The translations under genes were made by a program, and so were the position numbers. Below are positions 10,345 to 20,879 of a DNA stretch of 64,000 nucleotides, piece by piece (within the stretch, counting starts at the first letter, position 1; each line of letters begins with the position of its first letter). This stretch comes from Podocnemis expansa (lineage: Eukaryota; Chordata; Testudines; Podocnemididae). Under the pieces are notes generated by a model. That model was not told where the DNA came from, searched no databases, and worked only from the letters and a program-made list of their open reading frames with translations. The stretch lies in NCBI GenBank assembly GCA_007922195.1, contig ML681994.1, positions 54,058,988 through 54,122,987 of the forward strand. The letters are read 5' to 3'.

Positions 10345-10692
10345 CTGTAACTGAATGATGTAAGCAGCACTCGAAGGAGAATGGTTGGTTACTCACCGTA
10401 ACCGTCCTTCTTCAAGATGGGCTGCTTATATACATTCAGGTCCCTCCCACCATCCCTGCTAACGGAGTTGGCAAAGGTATATGGGACCAGGAGGGTCAGG
10501 GTCACAATCACCTAAATAGCCGCGGCCGTGGCATGGAGAGGGCGTTGGCCGTGCGTCCTGACCTGACAGGCTAATGCTAAAGACTTTCTGAGCTACCATG
10601 CGCTGCGGCACGTAGACATCTGTAACTGAATGTATGTGAGCAGCCCATCTCGAAGAAGGATGGTTATGCTGAGTAACCAACCATTCTGAGAG
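10345..10692. mobile_element. DIRS-like terminal repeat with internal duplicate of its end
   Basis: The unit 10378-10690 has near-matching inverted ends: GAATGGTTGGTTACTCACCG on the left, and TGAGTAACCAACCATTC on the right. The inner parts also pair (CCTTCTTCAAGATGGGCTGC against GCAGCCCATCTCGAAGAAGG). It starts with GGTTACTCACC like the end of element B. Just before it, 10348-10390 (TGTAACTGAATGATGTAAGC) repeats the unit's own right end at 10620-10680. That end-to-start arrangement resembles an internal complementary region next to a terminal repeat. It may be the right end of element A, or of another copy. Confidence 0.6.
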
Positions 10693-10714
10693 ATAACTAC
10701 AACTGAAGTAGCCT

Positions 10715-10860
10715 GTTGAGACTCCTCCAGATTGGAGAAAGAGCTCTGTGTGAGATCAAAAGCTTGTCTCTCTCACCAACAGAATTTGAATTAATAAAAA
10801 TTACCACCTCACCCAGCTTGTCTCTCTAATATCCTAGGATAGACATAGATACAACACCAC
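10715..10860 (+). repeat. interspersed repeat fragment (family also at 32805-32912)
   Basis: Contains AGCTTGTCTCTCTCACCAAC and TTACCTCACC-like text before a second CTTGTCTCTCTAATATCC. The reverse-strand counterpart at 32805-32912 (AGACAGGCTTTGGAGC, GGTGAGGTAACATC) belongs to the same family. I do not know its class with certainty. Confidence 0.45.
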
Positions 10861-10899
10861 TTCATAACACTTCTCCAATCATAGGACAAAAAAGGGATT

Positions 10900-12233
10900 A
10901 CTGTATATCATCGCGTATAAGCCAAGAATTTTGTGCCTGAAAATTGGCTTCAAAACAGGCTCTCAGCTTATACTCGAGAGAATACGGTAGACAGCCCCAG
11001 ACAGCAGTTTCCCTGACCATGTGGCAGGCCAGAGCCCCAGTGTTGCCAGACGGCCATCTTGGGCATTCGGCGGGGGCTGGGACTGGAGTAAGGAAGGGTC
11101 CCCGGCATCTGGAGCAGCCAAGTAAGGGGGTCTTGGGGGGGTGGGGGTTGGCCTGGACATTGATTCAGGGAGGATTCAGGGAGGCCAGGGAAGCGGCGGC
11201 AGGGACTGGAAGTTGGGGAGGGGGTCGGGGATTTGGGGAAAGTGATGGGATAGCTGGGAGGGTTTGGGGGAGGGTTCAGGGAGACCAGGGAAGGGGCAGC
11301 AGGGCTCAGGCATTTGCGGGGGGGGAGGGTCGGGGAGTCCGGGGAAAGCGGAAGGAGGACCCAGGGTTTTTGGGGAGCCCAGGGAAGCAGCAACAGGGAC
11401 CGGGGATTCGTGGGGGGGGTGCCTGGCAGGCTGGGAAGAGCGGCAGCAGGGGTTGGAGGATGATGGGGAACGGGGTGGAAAGGGTGTTGGGGAACAGGGG
11501 AGCAACAGCAGGGAACTGAGAAGGGATTACGGGGCAGCAGTGAAGAGCCAGGGGGCAGCAAGAGGAGCAGGTGGGCAGCAGTGAGGAAAAGGCAGAGCAG
11601 GGGGGCGGCAGGAGGAGCAGGAGGGCAGCAGTGAGGGAAGAGGCAGAGCAGGGGGCAGCAGCAGGTAGCAGTGAGGGAAGAGTGGAGTAGGGGGTGGCAG
11701 TGAGGAGGGGGCAGTAGGAGGAGCAGAGAGCAGCAGTGAGAAAGGGGCAGAGCAGGGAGCAGCAGTGAGGGAAGGTCAGAGCAGGGGGCAGCAGCAGGAA
11801 ACTGAGAAGTGAGCAGGGGGTAGCAGTGAGGAAAGGGCAGAGCAGGGGGCAGCAGGGGTGACGGAAATGAGGTAAGGCCAGAGCAGGTGGGAGCAAGGGG
11901 TCAACAGTGAAGAAAGGGCAGCGCAGAGAGCAGCAGCAGGAAACTGAGAAGTGAGCAGAGGTGTAGCAGTGAGGAAAGGGCAGAGCAGGAGGGCAGGAGT
12001 GAGGAATGGACAGCAGGGGGGGCAAGGGAAAAGCAGCAGCAGAGATTTTGGGGTAGGGAAGCTGTCAGAAACTCCAGAGGAAGCCAGCAGCAGTGGATGG
12101 GGGGGTTAGGGGCCAAGGCCAAAAGGGGACCTCGGCTTATACCTGGATCACCAATTTTGGCTTCTTTTTTTGGGCTCAGAAGGGGGGGGGTCGGCTTGTG
12201 TCTGGATTGGCTTATACCCGAGTATCTACAGTA
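10900..12233. mobile_element. TA-flanked TIR element with purine-rich, G-rich interior
   Basis: Left end 10900-10924 (TACTGTATATCATCGCGTAT...) and right end 12209-12233 (...GAGTATCTACAGTA) are imperfect 25-base inverted repeats that begin and end with TA, as in Tc1/mariner-type elements. A second degenerate copy of the end motif (GCTTATACTCGAGAG) lies at about 10966-10985, and CGGCTTATACCTGG recurs at about 12132. The interior (11040-12060) is strongly G/A-rich on +, with reiterated GCAGCAGTGAGG and GGGCAGAGCAGGGG. Long frames across it are low-complexity and not credible genes. No transposase is recognisable, so it is non-autonomous. Confidence 0.65.
11560..12010 (+). repeat. degenerate GCAGCAGTGAGG / GGCAGAGCAGGG minisatellite-like array
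   Basis: Units of roughly 30 to 60 bases combining GGCAGAGCAGGGGGCAGCAG and CAGTGAGGAAAGG recur many times with small differences. The + strand is almost pure purine, with multiple runs of four or more G, so guanine-quadruplex formation is plausible. It lies inside the TIR element. Confidence 0.65.
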
Positions 12234-12511
12234 GGATGTTGCAGATATGCAAGCCATAAATCAACTGCCTTTACTAAAACCATGATTTTTAGTATCTAGC
12301 AATTAATGTCATACATTTAAGCTACTGGCTGGTTTTTTGCCTCCTTGATTTTTACAAAGATTTACTTGATTGTTTGCATTGTCAAAATTATGACCTTACA
12401 TTTAGGAAAATGTAAAAATGCACCCAATATGTATATCTCCAGACCATTTATTATTTTGTCAAAATAGCATAAAATAGTTCACAGGTACCAGCTAAATAAT
12501 ACAGCCAGCCT
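12234..12511. other. unremarkable AT-rich sequence
   Basis: I see no gene or recognised repeat here. A TTTATT at 12447-12452 (AATAAA on the - strand) is noted with the candidate exon to its right. Confidence 0.6.
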
Positions 12512-12717
12512 TCAGGTTTGTATTATTTCATTTAAAACAAGCAAGCAAAGAGACAACTCTGCCCACTTCATGTCAGGTGTAACATCTGAGTGATATTCAT
12601 ATAGAAGCTCTAAGCAGAAATCCATTAGTCTGTAGGTTACAAAAGCAAGAATGATTACAGCAAAGGTCCACATCAGATAATTAGTTACCGCAAACACCAA
12701 CAAAGGCACTAAAGCCA
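12512..12717 (-). CDS. possible terminal exon of an unidentified membrane protein
   Basis: An open frame of 68 codons ends in TGA at 12512-12514. The encoded peptide is hydrophobic, with two likely membrane segments (ALVPLLVFAVTNYLMWTFAV and LSLCLLVLNEI) and an acidic stretch, LYEYHSDVTPDM. On the - strand a pyrimidine-containing stretch ending TTCTGAG precedes position 12717 and could be a splice acceptor. An AATAAA signal lies about 60 bases after the stop. This arrangement would suit a last exon, but I do not recognise the protein, and a chance frame in AT-rich DNA can look like this. Treat as a candidate only. Confidence 0.22.
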
Positions 12718-12833
12718 CTCAGAATTCCAGGAATGATCAGGGATTCAGAAGTGCCTTTAAATTACGCTCTTTGTTGCCTACAAGTCAGGCAAGCTGCCTC
12801 AATCATGAAAGCAGTCATCACTCATATCTAAAA

Positions 12834-12978
12834 TGAACAAGGAGCCCTGGGGCACTTCCAAAGATTAAAAAATTCATTTATTGCCTAAGCTTCTGTGGGC
12901 ACAATCCCTCTTCATCAGACGCCACAGGATGCCTTGTTTGTTTTGCTGAAATAGACTAACAGGGCTACCCCTCTGGAA
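12834..12978. repeat. Penelope-type 3' tail repeat, inverted (palindromic) copy
   Basis: The left half reads as the minus-strand tail (AAGGAGCCCTGGGGCACTTC, CTTCATCAGACGCC). The right half turns to the + orientation (TTGTTTGTTTTGCTGAAATA, GACTAACAGGGCTACCCC). Comparable tails elsewhere in the window are attached to a Penelope-like coding region at 55712-56549. Confidence 0.65.
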
Positions 12979-13086
12979 GTTGTCACCATTGATATCTACT
13001 CTCTACTTGTCTCAAACAACCAGAACAGTACTGTCTTTCAGCCAGCTTGTTGAGATCCAAGCCCTATCGAAACAATATCTTCCAGG

Positions 13087-13272
13087 GGTCTCAAACTCAC
13101 AGCCCATGGGCCACATGCAGCCCCTAAAGTTATTTCCTGTGGTCCACAACGACACTAGTGCTATCAATATTTCCAATATCACTGTATGAAAAGGTTCCAG
13201 TGTTGTGGTCCTCAAGCTAACATACTAGTCCTCATGTGGCCCTCCTGGTGATTTGAGTTTGAGACCCCTATC
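13087..13272. mobile_element. hAT-type MITE
   Basis: Terminal inverted repeats AGGGGTCTCAAACTC (left) and GAGTTTGAGACCCCT (right) bound about 186 bases containing TGGGCCACATGCAGCCCC. The short TIR form is typical of hAT non-autonomous elements. ATCTT occurs at both flanks, but a clean 8-base target duplication could not be read. Confidence 0.7.
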
Positions 13273-13539
13273 TTATACTAACCATAAGGGCTAGTCTTCA
13301 AATATCTGACCAAAACATACAGTGAGCACAACTCCAGGAACTAATTTATTTCTTCTTGGTTTGTACCTAAAATATCCAGGCCTAGAATTATAAAACAAAA
13401 GATTAAAAGTCTAAGGAGTACCATAAGCAAATAACCCAAAGACTGCTCCCCACTGGACAACATCACAACAGTATCATTCCAACCCCCATACATAACAAAG
13501 ATGTGTCAGAGATGATCTCACATAATCTTATGCTAGCGA
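13273..13539. other. no recognised feature
   Basis: AT-rich sequence with no supported frame or repeat. Confidence 0.6.
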
Positions 13540-13670
13540 AGAGGTAGCCATGTTAGTCAAGTTCAGCAAAACAAATGAGGAGCCTTGTGGCACTTTTAAA
13601 GACTAATAAATTTATTTATCACATGAGCACAGGACTCCTCGTTCATTTTGCAGTGAAAGACTAATTCATA
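13540..13670. repeat. Penelope-type 3' tail repeat, inverted copy
   Basis: Starts GAGGTAGCCATGTTAGTC, runs through GGCACTTTTAAAGACTAATA to ATCACATGAG, then flips: AGGACTCCTCGTTCATTTTG and AGACTAATTCATAG read as the opposite orientation of the same end. Confidence 0.65.
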
Positions 13671-14397
13671 GCGACACGATATACAGGTTACAGAGTACTG
13701 CAAAACTAGTAATGAAATGGGGAGGGACAGCAAATGAGACAACCTTCTCCGTGCATTTCCTGATTTACAAGAGCATTTTAAAAAGTTGATATTTAAGCCC
13801 ATATGAAAAGTAATTTTGGACTTCATATTTTCTTGTATACAGCATAGCAGTTTTATGATTTTCATGGTTTCTGACAAACAAAAAGGTGAGTCTGAAAAAA
13901 ATATGGCTCATGGGACAGGCAACCTTATGAAAACCAGTGAAGTACACAGTGTTGTTTCTTAGAACAGAATTTATTTTCATATTCAACCCAAAGAACATCT
14001 AATTAGGTTGCCATTGGTTAAAACCAGCTTATTTAAAAATGACTGACTCCAAAATAGCCTTTAAAACATACTCAAACTATGCAGCCAATTTAGGTTACAC
14101 AGAAGAATTAAAGAATCCTTTTATAGTCCCAAGTTTAAAAGAAAATCCATGCTCATTTTGCTCAGTCCAGCAGTTTGAAAGTTCAAAAGGTAAGCAAATT
14201 GCTGCATGAACAAACTAAATTACTTTGAAAAATAAAGCTTTAATTATAACTGGCATTTCTTAACCCACGACTCATAGCAATTCTATTACTAAGAGGTGAC
14301 ATCATACATGTCTCCAGTTGTGTGGAAGGCCAGAATCAAAATATAGGCCAGATTCCAACATACCACAATTCTGCCTTAATAATCAATTACTGTTAAT
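13671..14397. other. no recognised feature
   Basis: AT-rich, many stops in all frames. Nothing could be supported. Confidence 0.6.
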
Positions 14398-14510
14398 CAT
14401 GTTTATTACAGCAGTGCCTATGGGCCACCCAGGAATGGGGCACCATAGTTCTAGACATTGTAGAACAGAGTACTCGATGGTCATGACCTGAAAGAGCTTA
14501 GCAGTTTCTC
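14398..14510 (+). repeat. SINE-like ancient repeat fragment
   Basis: Contains TTATTACAGCAGTGCCTATG, GGGGCACCATAGTTCTAGAC and GAAAGAGCTTAGCAG. The same order (TACTGTTGCATTTAGGAGCC, CACTGTGCTAGGTGCACTAT, then AGGGCCTACAATC) recurs at 16205-16712, so these are two copies of one family. Confidence 0.55.
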
Positions 14511-14889
14511 TTCCTGTGGCTCATGTCTCCAGCTGGTTCCTCTCTACAATTCACACACCCAAGTCCATGTGTGGAAGAGGCACCAATTAGGTCCTGGAGC
14601 CCCCCAGCATCTCCTCAACATACTTTTTGCTTCATGGGGCTTGAGGAGAAGAGATGGGCCCAGTTAACCATAAGAAAAAAAATCTTGAATTAACTAAATA
14701 TCAAATTATTTGTATGATTTAGGCAGAATAGATATAATCAATTCACTAATTTGCTTCTTCAAATACCTTTGTCTTTTGCTTCAAATTGAAGCCTCACTTC
14801 TTATTCCCAGGCCCAAAAAGGTACTAAAATCAATAGCTGGGGCCCCCACAGAAGTTATGATGTTAGTTTAAAACATAAAAAAAACAGGT
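14511..14889. other. no recognised feature
   Basis: Mixed-composition sequence without a supported frame or repeat. Confidence 0.55.
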
Positions 14890-15060
14890 TCTTTGTACTT
14901 ACCATCTGTTTTTGTTTTGTTTTGTTTTTTTTGAGACTGTAAGGTCACATTTTCAAGTTTTCCTCTGCAACCAGAAGGGCTTGTAACGTATCTTTGAATG
15001 CTGTGATTTTCATGTAATCAACCACATGACTCCAGGAACTGAGGCTTTAAAGAAAAACAA
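14890..15060 (+). repeat. interspersed repeat, family also at 62830-63010
   Basis: Shares the ordered blocks GATTTTCATGTAATCAACCA, CACATGACTCCAGGAACTGA and GGCTTTAAAGAAAAAC with GAGTAATCACATGACTTCAG and GAAGCTTAAAGAAAAACACC at 62960-63010, same strand. Family not identified. Confidence 0.5.
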
Positions 15061-16204
15061 AAACATAAATATTGCAAAAGTTGGCAAAAGTTCTCACGAT
15101 CAAGGCCTAGACCTCACTATCTTCCACTGCTCATATGCCCCCTGATAATGCAAATGTGACAAAGGTTTCTTCCTTTCAGCAAGGCAGCAATCAAAGATAG
15201 CAAAATAATAAATTAAAAAAAAATTCTCAAACTTATTGTGCATTTCATTCATGACTCATCTCTGAGCTTTAATCTACTGAAATGAGCAAAGTGGGTTCAA
15301 TTTTCTTTTATGACAGTCACTCTCTAGAAAATGTAGAGGTTTCTAGTTAAACTTCAACATTTTAAACACAGTGAATCAGTTACATATTAAGGACATAATT
15401 AAAATTAAAAGTTTGTCCTAAGTTCCTTAAAAAATAAATTTTTCATAGTTCCCATAGTTTCAATAATGTGATCTCATGGCTGAAGACAAAAGGTTTGGAG
15501 GAAAGCAGATGCCAGACTTCTGTCTTGAGTCAATTAAAACAGAACTTAGCAGTCTTTAATATTAAAAATACATAAGCCCAAGCATGCACACATGCATAGA
15601 GAGAAATAAGCATTTGCACTAGATCCTGCTCAAAGAACCAAGTTCAAATGTACCTAATATTAAGAATAGACCCCTTTAGGATAAGAAGGCATTTAAATTT
15701 AATACTAGATGACATAGTGCAAAAAAATTATACTAGCATTCAATTAACTATTACCTCAAGTTATGCATGTACAATCATCGGACCTAAAATAGTGCTGAAC
15801 CGAAACCAAGTCAAATTCACATAAAATTCTGACTTCAATTTAAAAGTTCAAAAGTAATTTCCTCCTTACAGATGAGAAACCCTAGCAGTAGTATACATAT
15901 ATCACGAAGTATGCCAGGTTTACACTAGCTTCAGATTTAAGCAGCAGTCAGCAGGAGATAAAGTAAGCTACACACAGTAACATGCATAGCTCTCATCAAC
16001 TTCCAAACATCTATTTACCATTCGAGTCTCTATGGCACTACGCTGATAGTAAATGCCTTCCCATCGATGCAACGCTGTACTGCTTGATGGGATGGATTAA
16101 CAGGTTGACTTCCAGGTTTGATTTGAGTGTCAACTGAAGACTCACTCAATCGAATCCAAAAAAAAAGAAACCTTGTACTGTTAGTGATGACGTCAACAAT
16201 GTAG
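15061..16204. other. AT-rich stretch, nothing recognised
   Basis: No frame longer than chance, no tandem or inverted repeat of note. Likely intergenic or intronic. Confidence 0.6.
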
Positions 16205-16712
16205 ACATACCCTTACTGATAGCTGTATTACTGTTGCATTTAGGAGCCCTTGTCATTGATCAGGATCCCACTGTGCTAGGTGCACTATAAACAGAACAAA
16301 GACTGTCTGTCTAAAACAGGGGTGTCAAACATGAGGCCTGTGGGCAAAATGCAGACCATGAACCTCTTCCATCCAGCCTGTGACTGCATTCGGCGGGACC
16401 ACATGCTTTCTCAAGGGAGAGGGGAGTGGAGGAAAGTGGACCTGACATATCCTTAAGAGTGTCAATTCTTGTGACACCATGGAGTGCTGGTAGGCGAGAC
16501 TGCTCTCTGTGAGACCACACTCTCTCCCTAACAAAGAAGAAGAGAAAGAGAGGTACTGCAGAGCACAATTTCACATATACAGCAGTCCACAATGCTATGA
16601 GTGCTATAATACTTTGATTTATGAAATGTTCAGCCCACTTTAAGTACATTTAAGTCAAATCTGGCCTGTCACAGCAAATGAGTTAGACGCCCCTGGTCTA
16701 AAGGGCCTACAA
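16205..16712 (+). repeat. SINE-like ancient repeat, interrupted by a hAT MITE
   Basis: The left part (16205-16316) ends in GTCTGTCTAAAA. After the insertion the repeat resumes as GTCTAAAGGGCCTACAATC, matching the AAAGAGCTTA block of the copy at 14398-14510. The hAT element at 16317-16695 divides it. Confidence 0.6.
16317..16695. mobile_element. hAT-type MITE with target duplication
   Basis: TIRs CAGGGGTGTCAAAC and GTTAGACGCCCCTG. Flanking 8-base duplications GTCTAAAA (16309-16316) and GTCTAAAG (16696-16703) differ at one base. The element is 379 bases long and has no transposase. It interrupts a SINE-like repeat. Confidence 0.85.
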
Positions 16713-17785
16713 TCATAGAATCATAGGATTGGCAGAGACCTCATGAGGTCATCTAGTACAAACCCCCGATTAAAAGCAGGACCACTCTCACTAAATCATC
16801 CCAGCCAGAGTATTGTCTAACCAGACCTTAAACATCTCCATAGATGGAGATTCCACCACTTCCCTAGGCAACCCAATGCTTCACCACTCTCTAGTGAAAA
16901 AGTTTTTCCTAATATCCAACCTTGACCTCCCCAGCTGCAACCTGAAAGCATTGTTCCTTGTTCTGTCCTCTGTTACTACAGAGAACAGTCTAGCTCCCTC
17001 CTCTCTGGAGCACCCCTTCAAATAGCTGAAGTTTACTATCAAATTGCCCCAGTCTTCTCTTCTGCCAGCTAAATAAGCCTAGTTCCTTCAGTCTCTCCTC
17101 CTAAGTCATGTGCCCCATCCCCCTAATAATTTGCATTGCCCTCCGCTGGACTCTAATTTGTCCACATCCTTTTTGCAGTGGGGAGACCAAAACTGGAACC
17201 AGTATTCCAGATGAGGCCTCACCAGCACCGAATAGAGGTGAACAATCACATCCCTTGATCTGCTGGCAACTCTCCTACTGATACAGCCCAATATGCCATT
17301 AGTCTTTCTGGCAGCAAGAGCACACTGTTGACTCACATCCAGCTTCCCATCCACCATAATTCCAAGGCCCATTTCTATAGGCTGCTCAGCTGATCGGTCC
17401 CCTGCCTGTAGCAGGGCATGGGATTTCTCCATCGTAAGTGCAGGACTTTGCACTTCTCCTTGTTGAATGCATGAGATTCCTTCTGGCCCACTGCTCCAAT
17501 CTGTCTAAGTCTCCCTGAATCCTGTCCCTGCCCTCCAGCGTGTGTACCGTTCCCCCCAGGTTGGTGTCATCGGTGAACTTACTAAGTGTGCAATCTATCC
17601 CATCATCAAGATAGTTAATGAAGATGTTGAACAGAATGAGCCCCATGACTGACCCCTGGGGCATTCCCCTCGGTTACTGGTTGCCAACTAGACATTGAGC
17701 CATTTATTCTTACCCACTGAGCCCATTGATCGAGCCAGTTTTCTATCCCTAATGCAAAGCTGACTATCTCAGCGACATTGCTTTA
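16711..17785 (-). mobile_element. CR1 LINE, 5'-truncated
   Basis: The 3' end reads AATCATAGAATCATAGG on +, the reverse complement of the CR1 terminal ATTCTATGA motif. Reading leftward on -, the C-terminal reverse transcriptase follows. The segment 17386-17664 carries MPQGSVMGLILFNIFINYL and SKFTDDTNLGG at about 17566-17577, where Thr replaces Ala of the usual FADD box. The segment 17106-17453 carries [18 protein letters not shown]. Frameshifts separate them. Truncation occurs near 17785. Confidence 0.88.
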
Positions 17786-19175
17786 TTACCATCTCTGAAA
17801 TAAAGTTGTAGAGTTAAACTGAAATTTTTCAAATTTAAAATTTCTCATTTTAATATCTACACATTTTCATATTCCAGAACATTCTTCAGTTCACCAGGAA
17901 AGCCAGTGAAATTAAATATAACTAAGTCCATGAACAGCTAGGCGGAGCTTTTCTCTTTTAACTTATTTGTTGTTGACAGGGGGATTCTGATCTAAGTTAA
18001 CAAGTTAGAAATGAAGAGTACCACCATGGATCTAATAACCTTAATTGAAAAGGTGCTAATTAGGATAGGAGAATGTGTACTTATATCAAAAATCCCTTTC
18101 TTCTAGTAGACAGGTCCAAGACACTCCTTTAGGTAGCTCTGGAGGGAGACCCAGATGGGTGGGCTACAAGCCTAGTGCTAAAACTTATTCACCAATGTGA
18201 TAACAGTCAAAGCGAGTACACATTAAGTTTTATGACAGATCAGTATTAAGTGATTAAACAAAATTAAATGGTTTTGTTCTACATAGAAAGCTCTAATGAA
18301 TAGCCAAGAAAAAAAATCTAAAATCAAAAATCAGCTGAAGAACAGAATTTTCTCTCTGCTCTTGATAGAAGTATTCAGATTTCGCGCTCCATATGACACA
18401 TTTTATCATTCTTCAGCACACATTGGTTCAGAGATCCTAAAATCAAATTTACTCAACAGCATTCAAAACAGAGGATGGTTTTAATGGAATAAATAACTAA
18501 GTACATTAATCTAACAGCAATGACTGTGGAACGGCTATAGTCTTTTCCAGCTGAGCATTATCAGGTGATAAATATACACTGGTTCTGTATTAATTTTGTG
18601 AAGAGCAATACTGATTTATAATATCTTCATGGGAGATGCAGGCTATTATAGCCAATGTGACTCATTGCTATGAGCAAGTTAGCCCTAAATAAAATGTTGG
18701 AGATAGACCTCTTTATTTAGAGTCCAGTTGCAGTATGGTCAACTGCAAGCATTCAAATGTGTTAGAAAATGGAGATGGGGCTATTTCTTCACTTACAGTG
18801 CACAGCCAGACATCATGGTAGCCCCTTTAAGAGTAAGGGTCTTAAAAAACACACAACTAAAAAACAAAAACAAAAAACCCTCAAGCCAAGTCTGCCAATT
18901 TGGGCCCAGACACACCAAGGACACAACAGAAGGTTTAAGCCTCCAAAAGTAAGCAGCTAAACCAACTACTTGACATCCTATGTTTTTACTGTAAAAATAC
19001 ATCAAAGCGAGATCTGTTAAAAAAAGCTTACAATGCACTGAACTTATAGCTATTGCAGGTATACAAATGGCACACGCACACACATACACACATACACACA
19101 CACACTCCTTCAACATCACCTCAAAACAGTGCTGTCAAACAATTGGATAGGGAGGGGATACTCTTCCAATCCAAA
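17786..19175. other. AT-rich stretch with a CA-rich microsatellite
   Basis: No supported gene. An irregular (AC)n tract lies at about 19072-19105. Confidence 0.6.
19072..19105 (+). repeat. imperfect (AC)n microsatellite
   Basis: Alternating ACAC with occasional AT and GC steps, ending ACACACACACTCC. Confidence 0.9.
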
Positions 19176-19352
19176 GAGGTAGATGTGTCAGTCTAGTTCA
19201 GCAAAAAAAACCAGAGAGTCTATAAAGAGTAACAAAATTTATCACATGAGCTTTTGTGGGAGAAAATCCCACTGTGTCAGATGCTTGAAGCATCTCCGAC
19301 GAAAACTCATGTGGCAAGCATGTTAGTCTTTAAAAGAGCCACCAGACTCCCT
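19176..19352. repeat. Penelope-type 3' tail repeat, palindromic copy
   Basis: The left half has TTTGTGGGAGAAAATCCCAC and the right half has GTTAGTCTTTAAAAGAGCCA. They meet at the perfect palindrome AGATGCTTGAAGCATCT (19279-19295). The two halves are inverted copies of the same tail. Confidence 0.7.
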
Positions 19353-20261
19353 TCCAATTCAATGAGACTAGCTTCAAGCACCTCATCATCACCATGGGCA
19401 GAACAAGACTGAGTATCCATCAAGCAAATAGGAACAGCTTGAAACTGAAAAGAAAAACCCAGCCTTCAGAAACTAAGCAAGGAGGGAGCTTTTCCCTTAC
19501 TTGGAATATCTATAGTGATTGAAGGAAAAAACATGCAAATCCTTTTAAAAGGATAGTTGTTTGAAATGAAGAGTCCAGATCTCAGGAGACAGTCTCAAAG
19601 CTGAAAGCTGTATGAATGCTGGATCCCTCAGGTATAGTAGGAAACTGTTTAAAGACAACAAACAACTCATTAGAAAAAAGGATTTTATCTAAAATGAAAG
19701 CATATAGCCTGATGTTGTGTCTTCAATACTGATTTTCTGCACAACTTGTATATGTTTGCTTGTTTTAATTATTTCAACTCTAAATCTGTGGGTTTTCTAT
19801 TGATTTCGGTTTTGCTTAATTTATCTCAAACAGCTTTCTAATGTGCAAATTCTGTGGATTGTGCATCCCAAAGTGAATCAATAAATGGGAACTGGTTCCA
19901 TACCTTCTGCTGTGACAAATGAGAGGGAAACAGCCCAAATGCCTGGCAATTAAGAACTCGAGGACAAATTTGGGGAGACCCAGAACTAGCCATGTTGTTG
20001 GTGTCACTCTGCAAAGAGTAACTAGTCTGGGGAGACCCACAAAGATCTTATGCTTGTGCGCAACTAGACCACAGCTGCACACCACAGGCACTCCCCTAAG
20101 TTATAAGGCAGGCAAGGACAGAGCCAATTACATTTATCTTGATGGACCTAAAAACATTGCAACAATAGTATACTTTTGGCCACTGTAAACATTATTCTAT
20201 GTAAATAATGAAGTACAAAGCAAGTACCAGGTGGTTAACCATGGTAACCAACTACCAAGCA
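19353..20261. other. no recognised feature
   Basis: AT-rich, with no reading frame that shows family motifs. Confidence 0.55.
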
Positions 20262-20306
20262 AACTAGTGGATACACTATCTCTTGGAGTCTCCAAATCAA
20301 AGTGAA
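20262..20306 (+). mobile_element. CR1 3' region, left part (split by Harbinger)
   Basis: Reads GGATACACTATCTCTTGGAG then TCTCCAAATCAAAGTG, which resembles the CR1 3' coding end and untranslated region. It resumes at 24897. The Harbinger element is inserted between the two parts. Confidence 0.55.
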
Positions 20307-20879
20307 GGCCTTGTCTAAACTACAAAAAGTTTTGAAGATGCAAGTTACACCAACGATCAAAAACTTCTGAGTATATTGCCTGTGCATATTTACACAATAC
20401 TCCTTCTGCTGCAGAGCACATTCACAGTTGGTGCTCTAGCACTGACAGTGAGATCTGTACACTACAGGTAGCTTTCTCATTGGGCTACTCACCACCTTGT
20501 GCAGCTATGAGCTGCAGGAAAGCAGACTGGACTGCAGCTTATCATGGCTGCAGACTCAACTTCACATGATGTAGTTTTTTCTGTTCCATGGGCTTCCAAA
20601 TGAGTTTCATGACATTTTTCAGCAGTCCCTCTTTATTGCAGCATCTGCCACCTCAACAGAAAGGATGGGTCCTCCACTGTTTTATATTGTTGTGATCAGT
20701 TTTATGAAAACAAAACAGCTAATCATGCAAAATACTGTGAGCTCCCAACCTGAACAGGAATTGGGAGATGTCTGACCTGCTGTTTGGAGTGCAAAGAAAC
20801 AATGCTAGATTACTTTTGACATTCATGGACCAGCTGCATATACAGGACCACCATTTTTGGGCTTTCGGAAAGAAATCTT

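Noticed and set aside
9767..10370. Long proline/alanine/glycine-rich open frames on both strands
   Set aside because: They cross the N gap or follow GC-rich repetitive sequence where stops are rare. No domain or motif, and all frames look alike.
10944..12025. Open frames up to 239 codons rich in Gly or in Pro/Ser/Leu/Cys
   Set aside because: They are translations of the purine-rich minisatellite in its different frames and strands, not genes.
13087..13272. A precise 8-base target duplication for this hAT MITE
   Set aside because: The flanks share only ATCTT in shifted positions, so the duplication could not be defined.
18793..19119. Minus-strand 108-codon frame with Val/Cys repeats
   Set aside because: The repeated VCVCVYVCA part is the (AC)n microsatellite translated; the rest has no motif.
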